In this document: positions 1-6,823 of the stretch, piece after piece | Position numbering within the stretch: the stretch's first letter is position 1 | Layout of the letters: each line of letters begins with the position of its first letter | NCBI RefSeq assembly: GCF_902809835.1 | Contig: NZ_CADDWM010000015.1 | Coordinates: 372,001 to 436,000, forward strand | Length of the DNA stretch: 64,000 bases | Source of the DNA: Agromyces sp. Marseille-P2726 | GTDB lineage: Bacteria; Actinomycetota; Actinomycetes; Actinomycetales; Microbacteriaceae | Direction of reading: 5' to 3' | The notes under the pieces: generated by a model | Database searches by the model: none | Told to the model about the DNA's origin: nothing | What the model saw: the letters and a program-made list of their open reading frames with translations, nothing else | Program-made: the position numbers and the translations under genes

Positions 1-377
1 ACGCCGTCGGCCTCCTTGATCTTCTCGACGTCACCCCAGGCGCGCTCGTACTGGGCGCGCTTCTTCGACAGGATGAGCCGGCCTTCCTTGTCCTCCTTCT
101 GGAGAACGAGGGCCTCGACGGTGTCACCGACGCCGACGACCTCGCTGGGGTCGACATCGTGCTTGATGGAGAGCTCGCGGGAGGGGATCACACCCTCGGT
201 CTTGTAACCGACGTCGAGGAGGACCTCGTCGCGGTCGATCTTCACCACGGTGCCCTCGATCAGGTCGCCGTCGTTGAAGAACTTCAGGGTCTTCTCGACC
301 GCGGCGAGGAAATCGTCAGCAGATCCGATGTCGTTGATCGCGACCTGCTTGGGCGCCTTGGTCGTTGCGGTTGTCAT
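1..377 (-). CDS. rpsA: 30S ribosomal protein S1, N-terminal part (partial)
   Basis: Only the first ~125 codons are in the window; the gene continues past position 1. The product begins MTTATTKAPKQVAIND and enters the first S1 (OB-fold) domain, with GTVVKIDRDEVLLDVGYKTEG and then ELSIKHDVDPSEVV, typical of actinobacterial S1. S1 binds mRNA on the 30S subunit. The ATG at 377 is preceded by GGAG about 11 nt upstream. The 5' leader carries a 10-bp inverted repeat and a plausible promoter, both listed separately. Identity is clear from the sequence. Confidence 0.95.
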   Translation of the reverse strand, partial: MTTATTKAPKQVAINDIGSADDFLAAVEKTLKFFNDGDLIEGTVVKIDRDEVLLDVGYKTEGVIPSRELSIKHDVDPSEVVGVGDTVEALVLQKEDKEGRLILSKKRAQYERAWGDVEKIKEADG

Positions 378-408
378 GTAGTGGATGCTCCGTAAAGGAC
401 AGAATCGA

Positions 409-448
409 GCCCGTCGCGAGGTAGAGCGAGTGTTGTTCCGCGACGGGC
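409..448 (-). promoter_or_regulatory. Hairpin in the rpsA 5' leader
   Basis: GCCCGTCGCG (409-418) and CGCGACGGGC (439-448) form a perfect 10-bp inverted repeat with a 20-nt loop, ending about 30 nt upstream of the rpsA start. There is no U-tract, so a leader RNA structure is more likely than a terminator. Autogenous control of rpsA by S1 is known in enterobacteria; applying it here is inference. Confidence 0.5.
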
Positions 449-481
449 ATGCGGACAGGGATGTCACACGCGTGACGCTCC

Positions 482-511
482 ATCCTATCCGCAGCCAGGT
501 GCCTGCCGCAA
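482..511 (-). promoter_or_regulatory. Candidate rpsA promoter
   Basis: On the minus strand TTGCGG (511-506) is followed by an 18-nt spacer and TAGGAT (487-482), a fair match to a housekeeping -35/-10 pair. It would start a leader of about 100 nt that contains the hairpin at 409-448. Pattern match only. Confidence 0.45.
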
Positions 512-534
512 TCCGAGCAACGCTGGTGCCGGCG

Positions 535-2910
535 TCATCCGGGCGGCGCCAGCGCATCGATCCGCGCGTCGAAGGTCATGTCCCGCGTCGCACGATAGTT
601 CAGGTGAACCGATGCCGCGACGGTGTTGGCGCCGTCGCGCAGTGCTGAACTCGGGATCGCCACGGTGACCTGCGGCGCGACCGCGGTCCGCGGCGCGGCC
701 GTGGCGTACGATCCGGCGCTCAAGGTACCGCTGGGCATGTTCCGGCGCGCGATCTCGACGCCGTTGACGTAGACGACGATGCCGTCGTCCGCTCGCGTCG
801 TGAGCGTGATGCCCGACAGTGCGTCGGCGTCACCCACCGTGAACGTGTGCCGGAACTGTGCACTCAGCGGGCGGTTCGAAGTGGGCGGGGGCACGTCGAC
901 GACCGTGATGATGCCGGTCGCGCCGAAGCCGAAGAGGGCTCTGCCGGTGTTCCAGCCGGGATCGTCGAACGTCGGTGTGGTCCACCCCGTCGGCCACGGG
1001 CCGCTGCGGTACTGCCAGCGCCACTGGCTTCCGTTCTCGAGCAGGACGACGGGCACCGGCTCGGAGGGGGTCGGATCGGTCGTCACCTCGACCGTCGCCT
1101 CCGTGGATGCGAGTCCGGTCGAACCGACCGCCGTGAGGCCGTACGTGTACGTCGTCGCCGGCGAGACGTCGTCGTCGGTCGTCGCCGTCGTCGCGCCGGG
1201 CAGCGTCGCCACGGTGTCCCCGTCGCGCGTGAGGATCCAGCTCTCCACCGGAGTCGCGTCACCCGGTTGCCAGGCGAGAGCGACTTCGTCGTGCGTGCTG
1301 TCCGCGGTCAGCGTCGGCGTTGCCGGAGCGGCGGGCTCCGTCTCGCCGACGCGCGTTCCGACGAGCACCAGCTCGAACGAGGCATCCGTCGTGGCCCGGT
1401 AGTTCAGGTGGGTGGACGCGGCGATGGTATTGACTCCGTCGTGGAGGAGCCCGGGGGGCACGCTGAACTCCGTCGGAGTCGCGGTGGCAGCCGAGGTCCT
1501 GGGTGCCGCGGTGGCGTAGGTGCCGGGCCCGACGGTGCCCGCCGGCATGTTGGACCGGCCGACCTCGACGCCGTTGACATGCACCACCACGCCGTCGTCC
1601 GCGCGCGTTACCACCTTGGCGTCGACGAGTTCGGCTGCATCCCCCACGTCGATGCGATGTCGGAACAGCATGCTCAGGGGGCGGTTGGAGGTGGGAGCCG
1701 GCTTGTCGATGACCGTGACGATGCCGGTCGAACCTCGTCCGAGCGGTGCGGTTCCCTCGGACCACGACGTGTCGTCGAAGGTCTCGCCGTTCCAGCCGAC
1801 GGGCCAGGCGCCGCTCTCGTAACGCCAACTCCACGATGAACCCCCGGGAAGGAGCACCACCGGTTCGCCGCCGGGGGGCGAGTGCATGTCATAGGAGAGG
1901 GTGAAGCGGCTGCTCGCGTCGTTCTCCATCTGCTGGAGGAACGGCGAATACGTGTAGGCCTCGATGGTGTCGGTCGACGGATGGAACGTGTAGTAGCGCA
2001 CCCCCCCGTCCCCGCCGTTGGCGCGGTCCTGGTAGTCGCTGAGGATCTGGTGCACCGGCTGCCCACAGGCGTTCGGGTCGGTGCGTCGCGCCTCGCCCAG
2101 GTCGCCGTCATGCCAGTGGCCGTTCACCACCATGAAGATGTTGCAGTTGCGGTAGACGAGTTCGTTCCAGACGTCGTTGGCCGACTTGGGAACGGTGTCC
2201 GTGCGGATCACGGTGTTCGAGCGGTTCCCCGAGGTCGTGATGAATCCGTGCGTCGCGAGGATGACGCGGCGATCGGGATGCGCGTCGATCACGCGCTGGG
2301 CCCACGCCAGGGAGTACGCGGGTGACTCGAATTCGAGGTTCAGGATCAGCAGCTCGAGCCCGCCGACGTCGAGCAGGGCGTAGTTGTCCTTGTTCTTGCG
2401 GTCGATGCCGTCCGGGCCGAACTGGTTCTGTCCCAGGTAACCGCCGTAGCGCACGGTGGCCGAGTTCCAGGAGGCGCCGGAGTACCGGCTGGGCGGGAAG
2501 TACGTGTCGTAGGTGCTCGACGCCCCGGTCGTGATGTCGAGGTCGTGATTTCCGGGGAGCACCGAGCTCGGGATGCCTGCCGCGTCGAGGATCGCCATCG
2601 ATGTGCTTGCGCGGTTCCAGTGGTTGACGTTCGGCCAGGACTCGACGAGATCGCCAACGTGGATCGCGAATCGAAGGTCGAGGTCATCGGCCTGGTCGAC
2701 GAGCCACTGGGCCTGCTGGTCGAAGATCGCCGGATTGCCACCGGTCATCGTGTATCCCTGCGTGTCAGGGATGACGGCGACGGTGAAGTCCTCCTCCGCG
2801 GCCGCCACAGGGTCGACCGGAAGCAGCATGAGCGCGGCGATCGAGGCGGTCAGGGCGATCGACGCCGACGCCATTCGCATCGCTCGAGTGTCGGTTCTCA
2901 CTCGGATCAT
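535..2910 (-). CDS. Secreted calcineurin-like metallophosphoesterase with duplicated C-terminal beta domain
   Basis: The 791-aa product starts with a signal peptide (hydrophobic ~13-35, cleavage probably near VAAAEE). The catalytic domain spans ~42-345 and shows the dinuclear metal motifs: DTQ at 49, GDLVE at 86, GNHD at 120, ATHG near 221 and GHWH at 264. Then follow a ~170-aa beta-rich unit (~350-518), an FN3-like segment (~525-612) and a second copy of the same unit (~620-787). Both units share the pattern W-x-W-x-Y-x-S-G, GW, FDD, RADDG, VNGVE and HLNYRAT. An exported phosphoesterase, perhaps cell-wall or extracellular, is inferred; the substrate is unknown. No LPXTG or membrane anchor is visible. 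Confidence 0.85.
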   Translation of the reverse strand: MIRVRTDTRAMRMASASIALTASIAALMLLPVDPVAAAEEDFTVAVIPDTQGYTMTGGNPAIFDQQAQWLVDQADDLDLRFAIHVGDLVESWPNVNHWNRASTSMAILDAAGIPSSVLPGNHDLDITTGASSTYDTYFPPSRYSGASWNSATVRYGGYLGQNQFGPDGIDRKNKDNYALLDVGGLELLILNLEFESPAYSLAWAQRVIDAHPDRRVILATHGFITTSGNRSNTVIRTDTVPKSANDVWNELVYRNCNIFMVVNGHWHDGDLGEARRTDPNACGQPVHQILSDYQDRANGGDGGVRYYTFHPSTDTIEAYTYSPFLQQMENDASSRFTLSYDMHSPPGGEPVVLLPGGSSWSWRYESGAWPVGWNGETFDDTSWSEGTAPLGRGSTGIVTVIDKPAPTSNRPLSMLFRHRIDVGDAAELVDAKVVTRADDGVVVHVNGVEVGRSNMPAGTVGPGTYATAAPRTSAATATPTEFSVPPGLLHDGVNTIAASTHLNYRATTDASFELVLVGTRVGETEPAAPATPTLTADSTHDEVALAWQPGDATPVESWILTRDGDTVATLPGATTATTDDDVSPATTYTYGLTAVGSTGLASTEATVEVTTDPTPSEPVPVVLLENGSQWRWQYRSGPWPTGWTTPTFDDPGWNTGRALFGFGATGIITVVDVPPPTSNRPLSAQFRHTFTVGDADALSGITLTTRADDGIVVYVNGVEIARRNMPSGTLSAGSYATAAPRTAVAPQVTVAIPSSALRDGANTVAASVHLNYRATRDMTFDARIDALAPPG

Positions 2911-2975
2911 CGGAACTGCCAGGGCGAGCCGCGGGCCGGCTCGACACCGCTAGGTCTACGCCCGATCGATCCTCG

Positions 2976-2999
2976 CCGCCACTCCCCGAACGGGGGCGG
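2976..2999 (-). terminator. Possible terminator downstream of the DUF885 gene
   Basis: On the minus strand the sequence after the stop at 3015 reads CCGCC-CCCG-TTC-GGGG-AGT-GGCGG, a GC-rich hairpin with a small internal bulge. There is no U-run, as is common in high-GC actinobacteria. Confidence 0.4.
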
Positions 3000-3014
3000 T
3001 TGCGGCGCGCGGTG

Positions 3015-4700
3015 TCAACCGAGGAGCGCGTTGCGGAGCGTGTCGAGCCCGACCCCGCCGAGGTCGAGGGCGCGACGATGGAACTCGCGGATGCTGAACG
3101 CGTCGCCCTCCCGTCGCGCGGTCTCGTCGCGGAGCTGCTCCCAGATGCGCTGACCGACCTTGTACGACGGCGCCTGGCCGGGCCATCCGAGGTAGCGATT
3201 CACTTCGAACCGCACGAAGCCCTCGTTCATGTTCACGTTCTGCCCGAGGAACTCCAATGCATACTCGCCGGTCCAGCGACCCCCGCCGTCGGGTCGTTGC
3301 TTGCCGAGGTGAACGCCGATGTCGAGCACGACACGTGCAGCGCGCATGCGCTGGCCGTCGAGCATGCCCAGCCGGTCTGCGGGATCGTCGAGGTAGCCGA
3401 GGCCTTGCATGAGGCGCTCGGCATACAGGGCCCAGCCCTCCGCGTGCCCCGAGGTGCCGGCGAGTTGCCGGCGCCAGGTGTTCAGCTTCGCCCGGTTCAC
3501 AACGGCCTGGCCGATCTGGAGGTGATGCCCCGGCACGCCCTCGTGATACACGGTCGTGAGCTCGCGCCAGGTGTCGAACTCGGTGACACCGGGAGGCACC
3601 GACCACCACATGCGACCGGGACGAGTGAAGTCGTCGCTCGGGCCCGTGTAGTAGATACCGCCCTCCTGGGTGGGCGCGATGAGGCACTCGAGTGTGCGGA
3701 TCTCATCGGGGATGTCGAACTGGGTGCCCGCGAGTTCGGCGACGGCACGATCGCTGGTCTCCTGCATCCATCGCTGCAGCGCATCGGTGCCGTGCAGCTT
3801 GCGCGCGGGATCCTCGTCGAGGAAGGCGATCGCCTCGGCGACGACGTCGCCTGCACCCGTGGCAGGTGCCCCACGGAGGATCTCGCGAGCGATGGACTCC
3901 TGTTCGGCGACCATGCGCTCGAGCTCTTCGATACCCCACTCGTACGTCTCGTCGAGGTCGATGACGGCGCCGAGGAAGCGGCGGGACTGGAGCGCATAGA
4001 GGTCGCGACCCACCGCGTCGGCCTCCCCCGCAGCCGGGAGCAACTCGTTCTCGAGGAAGGCGGCGAGCCGAGCGTACGCGGCGCCGGCGTGCGAGGCTCG
4101 ACGGGCGAGGTCGCTTCGCAGGGCGTCGGGTACGTCAGCGGGGGCTCCGTTCACGAACTCGGTGAAGAAACCGTCGTCGCGCTCGAGCTTGTGCGCCTGT
4201 GCTGCGACTTCACGTACCTGTCGTTTCGCGGGCACGATGTCGCGTTCGATTCCGAGTCGCAGCGTCTCGATGTACCCGTCGATGGCGGCGGGCACCGCGG
4301 CGAGGCGTGTCGAGATGGTGGCCCAGTCGTCGACGTCAGCGGTGGCCATCAGGTCGAAGATCTCACGGATCTCTTGCGCGGGACTGGCGATCACGTTGAG
4401 GTCGCGAAGCGGCAGGCCCGCCTCGTCCGCTTCGAGCGCGAGCGCCAACTCGCTGCGCAGATCGGCGACGGTCACGCCGTCGATCTCGTCGACGGGGGTC
4501 GCGGCGTCGAGCCGGGCGATCGTGTCGCGCATGGCCTCGGCCCTGCGTTCGAGCCCCTCGGGCGAGTAATCACCCAGCTTGGCATCGGCCTCGGCGCGGC
4601 CGATGTAGGTGCCGACGGTCGGATCGAGCTCGACGAGGGTGTCGACCCAATCCTCCGCGATGCGGTCGACGTCGGTCGGGTTGCGCGCACTCGAAGACAT
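3015..4700 (-). CDS. DUF885 family protein (putative zinc peptidase)
   Basis: The 561-aa product matches the DUF885 family, an M32/M3-like gluzincin fold. The zinc motif HEGVPGHH lies at residues 386-393, with a downstream Glu in GHAEGW (~419-423) as the likely third ligand, and the family-typical YTGPS segment at ~351-355. No signal peptide is seen, so it should be cytoplasmic. Activity and substrate cannot be deduced. It ends the minus-strand group that starts with the sigma factor, 61 nt below the anti-sigma gene, so co-transcription is possible. A better-than-average Shine-Dalgarno is not visible before the ATG at 4700. Confidence 0.85.
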   Translation of the reverse strand: MSSSARNPTDVDRIAEDWVDTLVELDPTVGTYIGRAEADAKLGDYSPEGLERRAEAMRDTIARLDAATPVDEIDGVTVADLRSELALALEADEAGLPLRDLNVIASPAQEIREIFDLMATADVDDWATISTRLAAVPAAIDGYIETLRLGIERDIVPAKRQVREVAAQAHKLERDDGFFTEFVNGAPADVPDALRSDLARRASHAGAAYARLAAFLENELLPAAGEADAVGRDLYALQSRRFLGAVIDLDETYEWGIEELERMVAEQESIAREILRGAPATGAGDVVAEAIAFLDEDPARKLHGTDALQRWMQETSDRAVAELAGTQFDIPDEIRTLECLIAPTQEGGIYYTGPSDDFTRPGRMWWSVPPGVTEFDTWRELTTVYHEGVPGHHLQIGQAVVNRAKLNTWRRQLAGTSGHAEGWALYAERLMQGLGYLDDPADRLGMLDGQRMRAARVVLDIGVHLGKQRPDGGGRWTGEYALEFLGQNVNMNEGFVRFEVNRYLGWPGQAPSYKVGQRIWEQLRDETARREGDAFSIREFHRRALDLGGVGLDTLRNALLG

Positions 4701-4761
4701 ACGTGCGAGCCTAGGCCAGGCCGACGACCGGGCGCGAGGCGTGACGAGTCGCTCGCCCCGG

Positions 4762-4992
4762 TCAGCGGATCACCGCTCCGACCAGCGCGGCCAGCGATCG
4801 CGCCTCTTCGTCGCAGGCCGGGCAGGTCATCAGGTGGACTCGGAACGCGTCGGGCAGCGGGAGGTTCGAACGCGTCAGCCCATCGATGATGACGTCGAGC
4901 TGCTCGAAGCAGTCGTCGCAGGAGAGCCACGGCTCGGTGTTCGCCGTCAGCCGGTCGATCGCCTCGGGAGTCAGTCGTACTCGCTCGTTCAT
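4762..4992 (-). CDS. Zinc-finger anti-sigma factor (ZAS/zf-HC2 type)
   Basis: This 76-aa soluble protein has C25-x2-C28 and the HCC signature H53-x3-C57-x2-C60 (HLMTCPAC), the zinc-binding core of ZAS anti-sigma factors. There is no transmembrane segment, unlike many zf-HC2 anti-sigmas. Its ATG overlaps the sigma factor stop as ATGA, indicating translational coupling and a cognate pair. By family analogy it would sequester the sigma factor and release it on a redox or metal signal. The signal is not deducible. Confidence 0.8.
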   Translation of the reverse strand: MNERVRLTPEAIDRLTANTEPWLSCDDCFEQLDVIIDGLTRSNLPLPDAFRVHLMTCPACDEEARSLAALVGAVIR

Positions 4993-5672
4993 GGATTCAC
5001 CTCCGTGCTGGTCTCCGCGGGCAGGTAGCCGTGGGCCCGCAAGTGCGCCCGCAGCCGCTTCCGAGCGTCGTGCAGCGTCTTGTACAGCGCGCCGCGGTTC
5101 GTTCCGAGCCGTTCGGCGAGCACATCGATGGGTACCTCGTCGACGAGCACGGCGACCGCGACACGCCGTTGGTGGGGGGTCAGCGCCTCGGCCATACCGA
5201 CCCGCACGGCGTTCGCCAGGTCTCGTCCCTCGGCGAAGGCCTCAGGGGCCGACGTCCTCGTCTCGCTCGGCTCGGGCACGTCATCGAGACGGATCTCGCG
5301 GTTGCTCCACGCGGCGCGCCGCACCTCGACACCCGCGTGGAGGATCGCGAACTTGTAGGCCCAGGTCGTGAAACGGCTCCGGCCCTCGAAGGTTCCGAGC
5401 CGCGAGAGGACCGACACCGTCGCCTCGTCCGCGGCCGACTGCACGATCTCCTCCCGTCGAGCGGCCCCGAGCGCGCCGGCTTCGGGCATGCGCCCGACCT
5501 GGTGGCGCGCCGCGCGGAGCATCAACGCGTGAAGTCGAGCGATGGCGTCATCGCGTACTCGGCCGGCCACCGAGAGGCGGGCGACCCAGTCGTCGGCGGC
5601 CGATTCAGCGTCAACCATGAGCTGGGGCGAAGCCGTGCTCCGAACCGTCAACCCGTCCATGTCGCGACCCAT
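4989..5672 (-). CDS. ECF-type RNA polymerase sigma factor
   Basis: The 227-aa product has a sigma region 2 core (GTFEGRSRFTTWAYKFAILHAGVEVRR) and a region 4 helix-turn-helix near the C-terminus (LTPHQRRVAVAVLVDEVPIDVLAERLGTNRGALYKTLHDARKRLRAHL). The arrangement is that of an ECF sigma without an SnoaL-like extension. The ATG at 5672 follows GGAGGGG 11 nt upstream, which supports this start even though it lies inside the 3' end of the 83-codon ORF upstream. The next gene is its likely anti-sigma. Regulon unknown; the structured intergenic region at 5900-6070 is an obvious candidate target. Confidence 0.9.
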   Translation of the reverse strand: MGRDMDGLTVRSTASPQLMVDAESAADDWVARLSVAGRVRDDAIARLHALMLRAARHQVGRMPEAGALGAARREEIVQSAADEATVSVLSRLGTFEGRSRFTTWAYKFAILHAGVEVRRAAWSNREIRLDDVPEPSETRTSAPEAFAEGRDLANAVRVGMAEALTPHQRRVAVAVLVDEVPIDVLAERLGTNRGALYKTLHDARKRLRAHLRAHGYLPAETSTEVNP

Positions 5673-5899
5673 GGTGTGACCGACCCCTCCGCGCGACCGC
5701 GCCCGGCGTGGGAAGGATGCTGCTCCTTCTCGACGATCATCGCATGGATGTCGACGGTGGCGTCCGTCGCCAGTCGCTGAGCCGAGAGCTCGTCATAGCC
5801 GGCCGCCACGAGCTGGTCACGGCGCCATTTCAGCGACCGACCCTTCGGCTGCATACGCGCGGGCGACGGGATGCCGCGCGTCGCGTCAGAACTGTTCAT
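5648..5899 (-). CDS. Small conserved-looking protein upstream of the sigma factor
   Basis: This is an 83-aa ORF with ATG at 5899. Its 3' end overlaps the sigma gene start by 25 nt. The central part (KWRRDQLVAAGYDELSAQRLA, then VDIHAMIVEKEQ) is a coherent helical module resembling the short WRR..L..AGYD...A.RLA..DLHA.I proteins of actinobacteria; the resemblance is from memory. The C-terminal ~25 residues look disordered. The ribosome site is weak (GAGA). A second Met at codon 16 (5854) has no better site. It could be a third member of the sigma/anti-sigma operon. Function unknown. Confidence 0.6.
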   Translation of the reverse strand: MNSSDATRGIPSPARMQPKGRSLKWRRDQLVAAGYDELSAQRLATDATVDIHAMIVEKEQHPSHAGRGRAEGSVTPWVATWTG

Positions 5900-5927
5900 A
5901 TCTCGTGAGTGTCGCCGACGGGCCCGG

Positions 5928-5980
5928 GTCTTACCGGGATCCGCGAACTTCTCGTCCGTCGGTAAGACTCCGATCCCGGT
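5928..5980. promoter_or_regulatory. Two overlapping alternative inverted repeats
   Basis: GTCTTACCG (5928-5936) is the exact inverse of CGGTAAGAC (5960-5968), and ACCGGGATC (5933-5941) is the exact inverse of GATCCCGGT (5972-5980). The two left arms share ACCG, so the 9-bp pairings exclude each other. The element lies in the 171-bp divergent region between the small ORF/sigma operon and the exported protein gene. It could be an operator or a leader switch; which, the sequence does not show. Confidence 0.5.
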
Positions 5981-6070
5981 GGTCCACTCACGACAGAAAC
6001 CGGTTCCGGATCGGCCAGGGCGGCGAGAGCTCGGGCGATCGGAACGAATGAGATCCGAGAGGGGTCCATC

Positions 6071-6778
6071 ATGTCCATTCGACGCACGCCGAGGTCTCGA
6101 ACATCCGTGGTGTCGCTCATCGTGGCGGTGACCGTTGCGCTGTCGGGCGGCGGCCTCCTGACGGCATACGCCGCCGAGGGCGGTTCCGGGCCCGTCACCA
6201 GCACTTCGATGCACAACGGGCATGCGGATCCGGCCGTCGACGTGTCGGCCCAGACCGCCCTGCACCGGGCCATGCGGACACTGTGGATCCAGCACATGGA
6301 GTGGACCTACGCGACCGTGGTCGCGTTCGCCGACGAATCGCCCGCACTGCAGCCGACCATCGAGCGCCTGCTCCGCAACCAGGTCGACATCGGCGACGCC
6401 GTCGCCCCGTTCTATGGCGAGCGGGCGGCAGCGCAGCTCACGGAACTGCTCACGACGCACATCGAGCAGGCGGTGCCCGTGTTGACGGCGGCGAAGGCCG
6501 GCGACGACGACGCGCTGCGGAAGGCCGTGAAGGCCTGGTATCGGAATGCCGACGACATCGCCGACTTCCTTGCGAAGGCGAACCCGGCGTGGCCGAAGCG
6601 CGATATGCGAGACATGATGGAAGCGCACATCACCACGACGATCGGCTATGCGGGCGATGTCCTCTCCCATGACCACGCCGGTGCCATCGCCAAGTACGAC
6701 GAGGCCGAGGCGCACATGGTCGAGATGGCCGACATGCTCAGCCAGGGCCTGATCGCGCAGTTCCCTGACCGGTTCTGA
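6071..6778 (+). CDS. Exported helical protein, His/Met-rich, unknown function
   Basis: The 235-aa product has a clear N-terminal signal sequence or anchor (basic MSIRRTPRSR, hydrophobic ~13-33, AYA-AEGG junction). The rest is predicted helical with repeated His/Met/Asp motifs: LHRAMRTLWIQHMEW, LLRNQVDIG, LLTTHIEQA, EAHITTTI and a C-terminal HDHAGAIAKYDEAEAHMVEMADML. The pattern LW..H..W, LL.NQ.DIG...YYG..A..LT.LL..HI matches a four-helix family of unknown function found in several phyla (from memory). Metal binding is suggested by the His/Asp pairs but unproven. The ATG at 6071 has GAGAGGGG about 8 nt upstream. It is divergent from the sigma-factor operon. Confidence 0.75.
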   Translation: MSIRRTPRSRTSVVSLIVAVTVALSGGGLLTAYAAEGGSGPVTSTSMHNGHADPAVDVSAQTALHRAMRTLWIQHMEWTYATVVAFADESPALQPTIERLLRNQVDIGDAVAPFYGERAAAQLTELLTTHIEQAVPVLTAAKAGDDDALRKAVKAWYRNADDIADFLAKANPAWPKRDMRDMMEAHITTTIGYAGDVLSHDHAGAIAKYDEAEAHMVEMADMLSQGLIAQFPDRF

Positions 6779-6792
6779 CGCCTGACGAAGGA

Positions 6793-6810
6793 CGCCCCGA
6801 CGACGGGACG
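6793..6810 (-). terminator. Possible polA terminator
   Basis: In minus-strand RNA, CGUCCCG-UCGU-CGGGGCG forms a 7-bp stem (one G-U) in the 45-bp gap between the convergent exported protein gene and polA. No U-run. Confidence 0.35.
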
Positions 6811-6823
6811 CGCCGCCACGAAG

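Noticed and set aside
3000-4889. 629-codon plus-strand frame opposite the DUF885 gene
   Set aside because: Antisense shadow of a gene with a conserved zinc motif.
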